A stretch of DNA of 64,000 bases, taken from positions 1-64,000 of the forward strand of contig NZ_AZDW01000021.1 in the NCBI RefSeq assembly GCF_001434115.1. Direction: 5' to 3'. Origin of the DNA: Levilactobacillus zymae DSM 19395. GTDB taxonomy: Bacteria; Bacillota; Bacilli; Lactobacillales; Lactobacillaceae. Shown in pieces: positions 43,456-51,280 of this stretch (the stretch's first letter is position 1; every line of letters starts with the position of its first letter). The notes below the pieces were generated by a model. It was given only the letters and a program-made list of their open reading frames with translations, was not told the DNA's origin and ran no database searches. The position numbers and the translations under genes are program-made.

Positions 43456-44358
43456 TTACATGGCGTGGCGTTGGGTCGTCGGGACATCCTCAGTGGTCAA
43501 ACTAGCTAACAGGTCAGCTTCCACGGCGGGCACCGGCATCGGTTTGCCCGTCCAGAATTGAAAAGCTAACGCGCCCTGCCAGATCAACATGCCCAGACCG
43601 TTATGGGTCTCACACCCCTTTTGCCGGGCTCGCGCCAGAAATTCGGTCTCCAGGGGTTGGTAGATCACATCGTAGACCACTTGACCGGGATGGAGTACCG
43701 CTAACACGCTGGCCGGCACCGGAATCCCCGCCGTAGTCATCCCCACGCTGGTGGCGTTAATCACTAAATCGGCCTGGGCCACTAGGTCGCACATAGTTTG
43801 GACGGCCTCGTAGGGGTGCAGGCGCAACGGCGTGGTCGCATTTTGGCTCACCCCTGCCACCCAAGTCGCCACGGCCGGGTAACTGGCCGTCTGGCGTTTG
43901 AACACGTCGACTTGGGCTAACCGGTAATCCAGTGCTGCGGCGATGATGGCCTTCCCCGCCCCACCGGCGCCTAAGATCACCACCCGTTTTCCCTGCAGGT
44001 TCAGGCCCCGGGACTGGAGATTCTGAAATAACCCGGCGCCGTCGGTACTGTCACCAATCAGGCGGCCGTGGTCGTTCTTAATCGTGTTCACGGCGTTGAT
44101 ACGTTGCGCTCTGGGCGTCAACTCATCGAGAAGCGGGATCACGGTCTGCTTGAACGGCATCGAGAGGTTGACTCCGGCGATGCCCATGCTGCGAATACCG
44201 GCCACCGCGGCGGGAAGATTCCCCGGGGCGACGTCGAACGCGAGGTACCGGGCGTTGATCCCCCAGTGCCGAAAACTAAGATTGTGCATGCGCGGCGAGC
44301 GGCTATGGTGGGCCGGGTGCGCGATAAAGCCAAATAATTGAGTTTTGCCGTTAATCAT
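43456..44358 (-). CDS. aroE: Shikimate dehydrogenase
   Basis: A 300-residue NADP enzyme. The substrate pocket has HHSRSPRMHN and NLSMPFKQTVIP (catalytic Lys), the cofactor loop is ILGAGGAGKAII, and GLGMLIWQGALAF lies near the end. Start at 44358 (MINGKTQ) is 9 nt from GGAGG; the longer frame starting at 44394 overlaps this ribosome site and is unlikely. Second in the operon, 25 nt after tkt. Confidence 0.93.
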   Translation of the reverse strand: MINGKTQLFGFIAHPAHHSRSPRMHNLSFRHWGINARYLAFDVAPGNLPAAVAGIRSMGIAGVNLSMPFKQTVIPLLDELTPRAQRINAVNTIKNDHGRLIGDSTDGAGLFQNLQSRGLNLQGKRVVILGAGGAGKAIIAAALDYRLAQVDVFKRQTASYPAVATWVAGVSQNATTPLRLHPYEAVQTMCDLVAQADLVINATSVGMTTAGIPVPASVLAVLHPGQVVYDVIYQPLETEFLARARQKGCETHNGLGMLIWQGALAFQFWTGKPMPVPAVEADLLASLTTEDVPTTQRHAM

Positions 44359-44383
44359 AAAAATCATCCTCCTATAAAATCGG

Positions 44384-46396
44384 TTAAATCGCATTCAGTT
44401 GTAAGGGTGTGACCTGCCCCGTGCGGAGGTAAGCCGTGACCAGGTGGTCCACCGTAAAGCCGTTAGCCGCTAGGACGGCGGCCGCGGCCCCGCTAGCGCC
44501 AAAGTGATCGATCCCCACAACGGCACCGTCTAACCCGACGTAACGTTCCCAGCCTTGCGTGGCGCCCATTTCAATCGCCACGCGCCGGCGAACTTGTGGG
44601 GGTAAGACCTGTGCCTGATAGGCCGCCGACTGACGGTGAAACTGCTCTAGTGAGGGTAAGGACACGACACTAACATCCTGACCCAGGGCGGCTAACCGGC
44701 GCTGAGCCTGCAGGGCCAACGCCACCTCCGACCCGCTAGCCATTAGGATGCCGCTGGGTTGCCGGCCCCGTTGAGGGGAAAGGACGTATCCTCCACGAGC
44801 AACGCCGGTCAGCGCCAGTTGCTGAGTGTGCGGCAAAACGGCTAATTCCTGTCGGGTCAGGACCAAAACCGTGGGGTGATCGGTCGCATTGATGGCTTGC
44901 CACCACGCCGCAACGGTCTCGTTGGGGTCGGCCGGTCGAATCACGGTCACGTTGGGAATCGCCCGTAAACTCATCAGCTGTTCGATGGGTTGGTGGGTCG
45001 GCCCGTCCTCCCCCACCGCCAACGAATCATGGGTGAATATGTAAGTCACGGGGAGCCGTTGGAGCGCCGCCAATCGAATAGCGCCCCGTAGATAGTCGGA
45101 GAAGACCAGGAAGGTACTGCCGAAGACCCGCAGACCGCCGTGAAGGGCCAACCCATTGAGAATCGTCCCTTCCCCAAACTCCCGAACGCCAAAGGCTAAG
45201 TTTCGTTGTCCCGGTGTCCGTGACGTCATCAGGTCGTCCGTCTCCAACGTGGTGCGATTAGAACTGGCCAAATCCGCAGAGCCTCCCACCAATTCGGGAA
45301 GTTGTACGGCCAACCGTTGAATCACGGCGTGGCTGGTCTGGCGCGAGGCCGCGGCCCCCTGGGCGTATCGGGGCAGGGTCGCCCCTAAAGTCGTCGGTAA
45401 TTCCCCGGCCAAGACCCGAGAAAACTGCGCCCGTTGTTGCAGTGCTAAACTCGCAAGGCGGGCCTGCCAACGCCGATAAGCGCGGTGCCCCCGCAGCGTA
45501 ATGGCCTGATGGGCCCGCTTGACCACTGCCGGTAAGACGGTAAAGGCCGGGACGGTCCAATTCAAAGTCGTACAAAGCTGGCGACGACCCGCCGCACCTA
45601 AGGGTTTCCCATGCACCTGATTGGTGCCCGCCCCTGGCGCGCCAAATCCAATCACGGTCTTCACGTCGATCAATGATGGCCGGTCGCTGTGCTGGGCCCG
45701 CGTCAAAGCGGTATCAATGGCGTCGAGGTCCGTCCCGTCGGCAACGACCTGAACGTCCCAACCGTAGCTTCGAAAACGCTGCGGCACGTTGGTCGTCGTT
45801 GACCGGCTGGTGGGGCCATCCAACGAAACGGCATTGTCGTCGTACAAAACGATCAACTTATTCAAGCGCTGGTGACCCGCAAAACTAGCCGCTTCGTGGG
45901 AGACCCCCTCCATCAAATCGCCATCCCCCACCAGACAGTAGGTAAAGTGGTCACTGACGATCGACCCGTACTGGGCGGCGAGATGCCGCTCGGCTAAGGC
46001 CATCCCCGTCGCCATTCCTAGCCCCTGGCCCAACGGCCCGGTCGTGGCGTCCACTCCGGGAACCTTGCCGTATTCGGGATGACCCGGCGTTTTGCTCCCG
46101 AACTGCCGAAATTGTTTGAGATCGGCCAAGCTGAGATCAAACCCACTCAGGTGCAACAGGCTGTACAGGATAGCGGACCCATGCCCGGCGGACAAAACGA
46201 ACCGGTCGCGGTTGACCCACTGCGGGTGGCGCGGGTTCAGCCGTAAATGTCGACTCCACAACACCCATAAAAGCGGGGCCGTGCCTAACGGTAATCCGGG
46301 GTGGCCGGACTGAGCCCGTTCAATCATGTCGATGCTCAACAGGCGTAAATTATTAATTGCTAGTTGGTCGGTCTCATCAAATTCTCTTTTTTGCAT
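44384..46396 (-). CDS. tkt: Transketolase
   Basis: A 670-residue thiamine-diphosphate enzyme. The cofactor site has GDGDLMEGVSHEA with the Asn replaced by the DDNAVSLDG segment downstream, and the C-terminal half has TYIFTHDSLAVGEDGPTHQPIEQL. As first gene of the aro operon its likely job is to supply erythrose 4-phosphate for DAHP synthase. The start at 46396 (MQKREFDE) is 9 nt from AAGGAG; an in-frame GTG at 46528 would run through the attenuator terminator and is rejected. Preceded by the aromatic leader attenuator. Confidence 0.94.
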   Translation of the reverse strand: MQKREFDETDQLAINNLRLLSIDMIERAQSGHPGLPLGTAPLLWVLWSRHLRLNPRHPQWVNRDRFVLSAGHGSAILYSLLHLSGFDLSLADLKQFRQFGSKTPGHPEYGKVPGVDATTGPLGQGLGMATGMALAERHLAAQYGSIVSDHFTYCLVGDGDLMEGVSHEAASFAGHQRLNKLIVLYDDNAVSLDGPTSRSTTTNVPQRFRSYGWDVQVVADGTDLDAIDTALTRAQHSDRPSLIDVKTVIGFGAPGAGTNQVHGKPLGAAGRRQLCTTLNWTVPAFTVLPAVVKRAHQAITLRGHRAYRRWQARLASLALQQRAQFSRVLAGELPTTLGATLPRYAQGAAASRQTSHAVIQRLAVQLPELVGGSADLASSNRTTLETDDLMTSRTPGQRNLAFGVREFGEGTILNGLALHGGLRVFGSTFLVFSDYLRGAIRLAALQRLPVTYIFTHDSLAVGEDGPTHQPIEQLMSLRAIPNVTVIRPADPNETVAAWWQAINATDHPTVLVLTRQELAVLPHTQQLALTGVARGGYVLSPQRGRQPSGILMASGSEVALALQAQRRLAALGQDVSVVSLPSLEQFHRQSAAYQAQVLPPQVRRRVAIEMGATQGWERYVGLDGAVVGIDHFGASGAAAAVLAANGFTVDHLVTAYLRTGQVTPLQLNAI

Positions 46397-46419
46397 AACT
46401 GCCATCTCCTTGAAGGACG

Positions 46420-46452
46420 AAAAAAGCGCCCACAGACTAAACTGTGGACGCT
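46420..46452 (-). terminator. Attenuator terminator in front of tkt
   Basis: An 11-bp stem with one G-T pair (arms 46442-46452 and 46425-46435) is followed by TTTTTT (46420-46425). It lies between the aromatic leader peptide and the tkt ribosome site, so it must be bypassed for operon expression. Confidence 0.9.
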
Positions 46453-46500
46453 TCAGTGGTGGACCGGTACCGCAAATAAACGGCTGGTCTCCGCCACCAG

Positions 46501-46545
46501 AAAAGTCACACAGTGATTGGTAAAACACCGATGTGACTCTTCCGT
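46501..46545 (-). promoter_or_regulatory. Upstream hairpin in the tkt leader RNA
   Basis: On the minus strand AGTCACA pairs with TGTGACT, followed by TTTT. It may be a first weak terminator or part of the switching structure. Confidence 0.45.
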
Positions 46546-46565
46546 AAATGATTAATTATACGAAA

Positions 46566-46636
46566 ATTACTGGTCACCTTCGATGCGGGCGTAGTGCCCG
46601 CACCGAGGTGCCGACACTACTGCAGAAACCAGTAAT
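46566..46636 (-). promoter_or_regulatory. Stem pairing aromatic codons with downstream leader RNA
   Basis: A 9-bp perfect inverted repeat (46566-46574 with 46628-46636). The upstream arm is made of the Tyr-Tyr-Trp codons of the leader peptide. Within it, TGCGGGC and GCCCGCA form a 7-bp hairpin, and GTAGTG at the leader stop can pair with CACTAC in that hairpin's loop, giving an alternative fold. A ribosome waiting for aromatic tRNA would prevent the outer stem. Confidence 0.7.
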
Positions 46637-46676
46637 AATAAAATCGATTCTGTTTTGGTCGGGGCCAGGTTCGCAT
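46617..46676 (-). CDS. Aromatic leader peptide of the tkt-aro operon
   Basis: A 19-residue frame, MRTWPRPKQNRFYYYWFLQ, contains F-Y-Y-Y-W-F in a row plus an earlier Trp. The ribosome site is AAGGAGAT (46684-46691) at suitable distance. It begins about 40 nt after the predicted transcription start. All three aromatic amino acids are represented, matching the common-trunk shikimate genes that follow. This is the hallmark of ribosome-mediated transcription attenuation as in trpL and pheL of enterobacteria. Confidence 0.88.
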   Translation of the reverse strand: MRTWPRPKQNRFYYYWFLQ

Positions 46677-46720
46677 AATTAAAATCTCCTTAGAAAGTTA
46701 ATGATTACTTAATGACATTG

Positions 46721-46749
46721 AGTTTACGAGTCTTTCATAGATTTGTCAA
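46721..46749 (-). promoter_or_regulatory. Promoter of the tkt-aro operon
   Basis: Minus strand -35 TTGACA (46744-46749), 17-nt spacer, -10 TAAACT (46721-46726). Transcription would start near 46714, giving a leader of about 320 nt. Confidence 0.8.
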
Positions 46750-46782
46750 ATGGTTTTTTTGAATTTTTCTATGAATCGATCT

Positions 46783-46814
46783 AAAAAACGTGGCCAATCC
46801 CTGGATTAGCCACG
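46783..46814 (-). terminator. Terminator after the 113-residue unknown gene
   Basis: CGTGGC-T-AATCC pairs with GGATT-G-GCCACG (46803-46814 with 46789-46800), followed by T6 on the minus strand. Confidence 0.9.
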
Positions 46815-46822
46815 CGACCAAT

Positions 46823-47164
46823 TTACTGAAATAAAATATTAATGATGGGCCGGTTGTGGCCGTTACGGTTCCCCGTCACGATCATCACGGTGTGGGTCGC
46901 CACAAATTCGGCGGCCCCCACGGCCCCGGCACTGGTCTCCTTGTAGAGCTGCTTCAAATAAGCCTGCGTCAAGCGGTCAAAGTCCCGGATGGCAAACGCA
47001 TAAACGTTGGTCCCCGGAAACTCGGTCGCTAGCTGCGCCAACGGAGCCACTAAACTCGCCTCATCGGCGTAGGCCCAGGTCGAGTTCAAGAAACTGGCTT
47101 CCTGGTGAATCGCGTTGGACGCAAAAATCTGACTGGCACTTTTCAGCGCACTGGCTGTTGCCAT
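46823..47164 (-). CDS. Unknown 113-residue protein
   Basis: A soluble alpha/beta protein (MATASALKSASQIFA..., ending VTGNRNGHNRPIINILFQ). It has no signal peptide, Cys or known motif. I do not recognise the family. The ATG at 47164 is 8 nt from GGAGG; the frame can be extended upstream only without a ribosome site. It lies between the tRNA-Arg gene and the aro operon with its own terminators. Confidence 0.6.
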   Translation of the reverse strand: MATASALKSASQIFASNAIHQEASFLNSTWAYADEASLVAPLAQLATEFPGTNVYAFAIRDFDRLTQAYLKQLYKETSAGAVGAAEFVATHTVMIVTGNRNGHNRPIINILFQ

Positions 47165-47184
47165 GTTGCATTCCTCCCTTAATC

Positions 47185-47224
47185 TAAAAAAGCCCCCCAC
47201 CAACCCACGTCGGTTAGGAAGCTT
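47185..47224 (-). terminator. Terminator after tRNA-Arg
   Basis: The minus strand folds AAGC..CC.AACC against GGTT.GG..GGGCTT with a GACGTG loop, followed by T6. Confidence 0.75.
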
Positions 47225-47233
47225 TTACTTAAC

Positions 47234-47306
47234 TGGCCCCACCCGGACTCGAACCGGGATCATTCGCTTAGGAGGCGAGTGCCCTATCCAGTTGTGCTAT
47301 AGGGCC
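47234..47306 (-). tRNA. tRNA-Arg (anticodon CCT)
   Basis: A 73-nt cloverleaf. The acceptor GGCCCTA pairs with TGGGGCC with discriminator A. The D arm, anticodon loop CTCCTAA (CCT, reading AGG) and T arm with GGTTCGAGTCC are all in place. The CCA end is not encoded. Confidence 0.95.
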
Positions 47307-47363
47307 AAAATCACAACCCGTGAATTAATTCTGACACGGATTGCGTGAATTGTAAAGCAAACT

Positions 47364-48740
47364 TTAGGCCTGGTCGTGTTGGGCGTCGCGATCGCGCCAC
47401 TTCTTCCGCATGCCCTTGTTCTTGTTATGCCGGTTCTTGTGCTTCTTCTTAGACTTCTTCGACACGGGAGCCGCCGCCACGGCCGGGACTTGCGCCTTAG
47501 CGGTCGTCGCCGGTACCTGCTTGCCCGCCTTGACGGCCGGGGTCAGGTGTTCGTGTGCCGGTTGGGTCGCCACGGTCCCGGCTGGTCGCGTGGCCGGACG
47601 ACCTTCCGCGCGAACGGCAGGTGTGGCGGACACTGTTGGCCGTTCCGTGGTCAGTTGCTTCCCCTGGAAGTAGACCGGAACTAGCTGGTAATCCGTGTCG
47701 CGCAACAGTTTCTTCAGGTCGCGCAAATCGTGGTCGTCACCCAAACTAATGACTTGGCCGGGCTCGCCCATTCGTCCGGTCCGTCCCGCGCGGTGTACGT
47801 ATTCGTTGACCGTGCTGGGCAGATCGTAATTGATCACGGCGGGCAGCTTGGCGATGTCCAACCCCCGGGCGGCAACGTCCGTGGTCAGTAACAGGCGAAT
47901 CCGCCCCTGCCGAAAGTCTTGTAAGGCCTTTTCGCGTTGGACCTGACGGAGATCACTGGTCAGACTGGTGGCCGAGACGTGGTCGTGGTAGAACTTGGTG
48001 GCCGTGTGCTTGAGCGTATTGGTCTGCTTAAAGAAGACCAGTGCGCGGAAGTTGGGCTGCGCCAAGAGGCGTTTTAACATCTGGTCGCGCTTGCCCATAC
48101 CGACCTGTAACAGGCCGTGACGGACGACGCCTTGGGTCTGGTCCTGTTGGCGCACGTCGATGCGGGTGACTTCTTGACCGAACCACTTCGGCAGATCGCT
48201 TAAAATCGCCGTGTCCGTGGCCGAGAAGAAACTTAATTGGCCGTCGGCGGGCGCGGCTTGGGCCACCGCCCGAACCGTTTCCAAGGTATCACCGGTCAAC
48301 AAATCGTCGGCTTCGTCCACGATGATGTGGGAAATCAGGTGCATTTTTAATTTATGGTCTTGAATCAGGTTCAAAATTCTACCGGGCGTCCCCACGATGA
48401 CTTCGGGGCGCTTCTTAAGGCGTTCCGTTTGGCGTTTGACGTTGGCGCCCCCGGTCAAGGCGGCCACCTTCAAGTCCAGAAGTTTGGCCCAGTCGCGCAT
48501 CACGCGGCTGGTCTGAATCGCCAGTTCCTGAGAAGGTTCCAAGACGATCAGCTGGATGCCGTCACCCGGTAATAGGTTGGCCAGGGCCGGTAAGGTGAAG
48601 GCCACGGTCTTCCCGGAACCGGTCGGGGCGAGGCCCAACACGTTCTGGTCGCTGGTCATGGGGCCGTAAACGGCCGCCTGAATCGCGGTCGGCGCGTCGT
48701 AGCCTAAGGCGCGAAAGTGCGCTTGGTACTGTTCTAACAT
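47364..48740 (-). CDS. DEAD-box RNA helicase
   Basis: A 458-residue helicase. Motifs are APTGSGKT (I), PSQELA (Ia), TPGR (Ib), VDEADDL (II), FFSAT (III), TTDVAARGLDI (V) and YVHRAGRTGRMG (VI). The last 90 residues are an Ala/Pro-rich then very basic tail (KKSKKKHKNRHNKNKG) suited to RNA binding. Likely role is ribosome assembly or cold RNA remodelling. It follows the oxidoreductase gene by 18 nt and probably shares its transcript. Confidence 0.92.
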   Translation of the reverse strand: MLEQYQAHFRALGYDAPTAIQAAVYGPMTSDQNVLGLAPTGSGKTVAFTLPALANLLPGDGIQLIVLEPSQELAIQTSRVMRDWAKLLDLKVAALTGGANVKRQTERLKKRPEVIVGTPGRILNLIQDHKLKMHLISHIIVDEADDLLTGDTLETVRAVAQAAPADGQLSFFSATDTAILSDLPKWFGQEVTRIDVRQQDQTQGVVRHGLLQVGMGKRDQMLKRLLAQPNFRALVFFKQTNTLKHTATKFYHDHVSATSLTSDLRQVQREKALQDFRQGRIRLLLTTDVAARGLDIAKLPAVINYDLPSTVNEYVHRAGRTGRMGEPGQVISLGDDHDLRDLKKLLRDTDYQLVPVYFQGKQLTTERPTVSATPAVRAEGRPATRPAGTVATQPAHEHLTPAVKAGKQVPATTAKAQVPAVAAAPVSKKSKKKHKNRHNKNKGMRKKWRDRDAQHDQA

Positions 48741-48758
48741 AATTGGTCCTCTTCTTTA

Positions 48759-49760
48759 CTAGTTTTCGTCTGCTGGAAAGTATAAGTTGGCCGAGACCCG
48801 TAAGTCGTACAAGACTTGGTTGACCTGTTGGCTCCACCGTAACCACCGACGGTAATCGGCGGCGTTTTGGGCGTCATCCGGGTCCTGCAAGATGCGCGCA
48901 AAGTCGTTAACTTCGGGCAACATCGGGTTCGGGAGGTCGGGTTGCGTCAAGTCTTCGGCGGCCCCGTCTGCGGCGTAGGCCTTGACCTGGGTCAATTCGC
49001 CGGCACTATCTAGGGCCAACGTTTCCTTTAAGCCGTAGATTTCGGACCAGGCGTAGGCGTTACTGGTCTTCCCAAAGTTGACCGTGACGTCAAAGTCGCC
49101 GTACCGCAAGATGGCAATGCCCTTCCCATCGGCACCGGTTGCCACCAGCGTCGGGAAATAAGCCACGTTAGCCGGCTGACCGAACAGCGCCACGGCTAGA
49201 TAGATGGGATAGACCCCCAAGTCTTGGAGCGCCCCACCAGAAAATTCCTTGGTGAAGACGTTAGGCCGTTCACCCGCCAACACGTTGTCGTAGCGTGAGG
49301 AGTACTTCATGTAGGTCAACGTAGCGCCCTGAACCGTCGGTAACGCCGCCACGGCCTTTTCTAGGGCGTGGAAGTTCGGCGTGTGGACGTTACGCGCGGC
49401 CTCCAGCAACCGGACGTGCGGGTGCTTGGCCAGTTCGGCCATCAATGCCGTCATTTCACCCTGATTGCTAACGGCGGGCTTTTCGACGATCACCGAGATG
49501 TCGTGGCGAATCGCGGCTAGGGCCTGCTGAAAGTGTAAACTGTTCGGCGAGGCCAGGTACACCACGTCCAGATTCGCGTCGTTTAACATGGTGTCATAGT
49601 CCGTATAAGTGGCCTGTGCGTGATTCTTGGTCGCAAAGGCTTGGGCGGTCTCTTCGTGCCGTGAATAAACCGCGGCCAGGTCGTACTGCTGAGACAAGGC
49701 CAACGCCTCAACCAGTTGCTGCGTAATCCAATGCGTCCCCACTGTTCCAATCCGAATCAT
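48759..49760 (-). CDS. Gfo/Idh/MocA-family oxidoreductase
   Basis: A 333-residue NAD(P)-dependent enzyme. The Rossmann start is IRIGTVGTHWITQQLVEAL (a less typical G-x-x-x-x-x glycine pattern), with the family signature VIVEKPAVSNQ near residue 92 and GGALQDLGVYPIYLAVALFG in the substrate domain. Substrate unknown, probably a sugar or polyol derivative. The ATG follows GGAGG. Confidence 0.85.
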   Translation of the reverse strand: MIRIGTVGTHWITQQLVEALALSQQYDLAAVYSRHEETAQAFATKNHAQATYTDYDTMLNDANLDVVYLASPNSLHFQQALAAIRHDISVIVEKPAVSNQGEMTALMAELAKHPHVRLLEAARNVHTPNFHALEKAVAALPTVQGATLTYMKYSSRYDNVLAGERPNVFTKEFSGGALQDLGVYPIYLAVALFGQPANVAYFPTLVATGADGKGIAILRYGDFDVTVNFGKTSNAYAWSEIYGLKETLALDSAGELTQVKAYAADGAAEDLTQPDLPNPMLPEVNDFARILQDPDDAQNAADYRRWLRWSQQVNQVLYDLRVSANLYFPADEN

Positions 49761-49981
49761 GAGTCATTCCTCCAATACATTAATCCCGTGGCCGCTAGCG
49801 ATTGGCGCTCGCCACCACGACTCAGTTGTCACCTCTTATTCTAACAGTCCCCGCCGCGTAGGCATAGCAACCACTTTACATTTTTGTAAAAATGCATGGA
49901 GAATGGCGGGGTTTTGCGTGGCTTCTTTCTTAAAAAATGTTATATTGAAGACAGCGATTAAAGTCAAAGGAGGGATTACCG

Positions 49982-50362
49982 GTGAAAGGTCGAGAACTGG
50001 CGTTGTTTGGGATCTCACTACTGGCCGGACTGACTGGGGGCTTCTCACTACGTAAAAAACAACAGGGGGCAACCAGCCACGAGTCGCCCCTCTTTTACGC
50101 GGGCACTTGGCAGTTCGTGGACCCGCACAATCAACGGCACCACCGGTTAGAGATCAGCCCGAACCTGGACGTCCACATCGACGGTCGTTCGCTGGAAGTC
50201 CGCGTCCAAGAACTCAACGAACATCAGCTGACGTTCCAAGATAAATTTGGGTATCACCTGGTGATTCACGCCAACGAGCAACAGCCCATTTCGTTTTTTG
50301 ACGAGGCCGATGATTGTACGTACACGGTGCATCCCGCCGACGGACCCCACCAACCTAAGTGA
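49982..50362 (+). CDS. DUF4828-like small protein
   Basis: A 126-residue protein. A hydrophobic N-terminus (about 6-20) precedes a beta-rich domain with GTWQFVDPHNQRHHRLEIS, LDVHIDGRSLEVRVQEL and FGYHLVIHANEQQPISFFDEADDCTYTV, which I associate with the DUF4828 family of lactobacilli. Function unknown. The start is GTG at 49982 with AAAGGAGGG at 7 nt. Confidence 0.65.
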   Translation: MKGRELALFGISLLAGLTGGFSLRKKQQGATSHESPLFYAGTWQFVDPHNQRHHRLEISPNLDVHIDGRSLEVRVQELNEHQLTFQDKFGYHLVIHANEQQPISFFDEADDCTYTVHPADGPHQPK

Positions 50363-50372
50363 ATTAACGCCT

Positions 50373-50400
50373 GTCCGGAACTTAAATTCCGGACTTTTTT
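50373..50400 (+). terminator. Terminator after DUF4828-like gene
   Basis: An 8-bp perfect stem (50373-50380 with 50387-50394) is followed by T6. Confidence 0.9.
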
Positions 50401-50410
50401 GATATCTAAC

Positions 50411-50444
50411 TAAAAACGTGCCCGGACTCAGCGTCCCGACACGT
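50411..50444 (-). terminator. Terminator after GH25-like gene
   Basis: ACGTG.C.GGAC pairs with GTCC.G.CACGT around a 5-nt loop, and T5 follows on the minus strand. Confidence 0.82.
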
Positions 50445-50460
50445 GGTTTCATCATTAAAT

Positions 50461-51228
50461 TTAATCTTGCTGGCTAAACGCCTTCCATTGCCGCTGCGTG
50501 CCGTTAAAGACCGTGAAGCCGACCGCTTGCGACTGGCCGTTTTGACTGAGCTTACCGCTGGCGTTGTATTCGATCAGCTTCACCGGCGACCCGTAATGGC
50601 CCAGGTGCCCATCGGCCATCCATTCGGCCTGGTTGGGAAGGACCGGCCGCACGAACTGGGTCAGTACCGTTTTATTCGCGTAAATGACGACCCCCTGGCG
50701 ATAGGTGTCCGCTAGCGCCGTCACGATTTTCTTGAGTTTCTGCCCCTGGGCCGCCATGTCCCGGTTACTGCTGTTGTACTGGTCGTAGTAACTGACCGCA
50801 ATCATGATTGGCAACGTCCCGGTCTGTTGGCCGACCGTTTGGCCGAAATGGTGGATCTGCCGGCTAGCCGACGTGGAAAAACTGAACGTGTGCATCACGC
50901 CAACCTTGATCTCGGCCCCCTGCGCTCGCGAATAGTTGTTGCTGAAGTCGTTATCGCTGTAGGTCGCCCCCGAGGTGGCCTGAATGTACACAAATTGATT
51001 ATTTTTCGCCAATTGTTGAAAGTCCAGGTACCCGCTGTCCTGGTTGATGGTCACCCCGTGAATCGGGTACCGTGCCAACCGGGCCTGCTGGTAACTCTGC
51101 CAGGTCCGCCACCCCCAAACGCCCAGGCCGATGACCAGTAGCGTCAGGACTAAGGCCCCTAGCCGGCGCCACCGCTTGTGACGCCGGCGCCGTTTTTCAT
51201 AAATTGGTTGATAATCCTGTCGTTTCAC
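50461..51228 (-). CDS. GH25-like (lysozyme-fold) membrane-anchored protein lacking catalytic acids
   Basis: A protein of about 255 residues. A basic N-terminus and one transmembrane helix precede a GH25-like domain: HGVTINQDSGYLDFQQL, FVYIQATSGATYSDNDFSNNYSRAQGAEIKVGVMH. The GH25 acids are not where expected: the start has GVTIN instead of G-x-D-V-S, the ATEG motif is ATSG, and the D-x-E strand reads IMIAVSYYD. It may bind rather than cut peptidoglycan. The start is uncertain: GTG at 51228 fits the promoter at 51264-51269 and a GAGGG site; a GTG at 51252 would leave almost no leader. Confidence 0.7.
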   Translation of the reverse strand: MKRQDYQPIYEKRRRRHKRWRRLGALVLTLLVIGLGVWGWRTWQSYQQARLARYPIHGVTINQDSGYLDFQQLAKNNQFVYIQATSGATYSDNDFSNNYSRAQGAEIKVGVMHTFSFSTSASRQIHHFGQTVGQQTGTLPIMIAVSYYDQYNSSNRDMAAQGQKLKKIVTALADTYRQGVVIYANKTVLTQFVRPVLPNQAEWMADGHLGHYGSPVKLIEYNASGKLSQNGQSQAVGFTVFNGTQRQWKAFSQQD

Positions 51229-51263
51229 CGTTGTCACCGACCCTCGCGTCACGCTTTTGAACT

Positions 51264-51269
51264 ATTATA
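51264..51269 (-). promoter_or_regulatory. -10 of the GH25-like gene
   Basis: TATAAT on the minus strand. It lies just beyond the stop-codon region of the rpiR-type gene, giving the GH25-like gene its own transcript start near 51257. Confidence 0.5.
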
Positions 51270-51280
51270 CCATGATAACC

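Noticed and set aside
46456-46471. GGTGGACCGGTACCGC on the plus strand, similar to a T-box core
   Set aside because: It is on the strand opposite to every nearby gene and lacks specifier and terminator context. The sequence is explained by pairing arms of the tkt leader RNA on the minus strand.
46397-46528. Upstream extension of tkt from a GTG at 46528
   Set aside because: The extension runs through an intrinsic terminator and the tkt ribosome binding site. Transketolases do not carry such an N-terminus, and AAGGAG supports the ATG at 46396.
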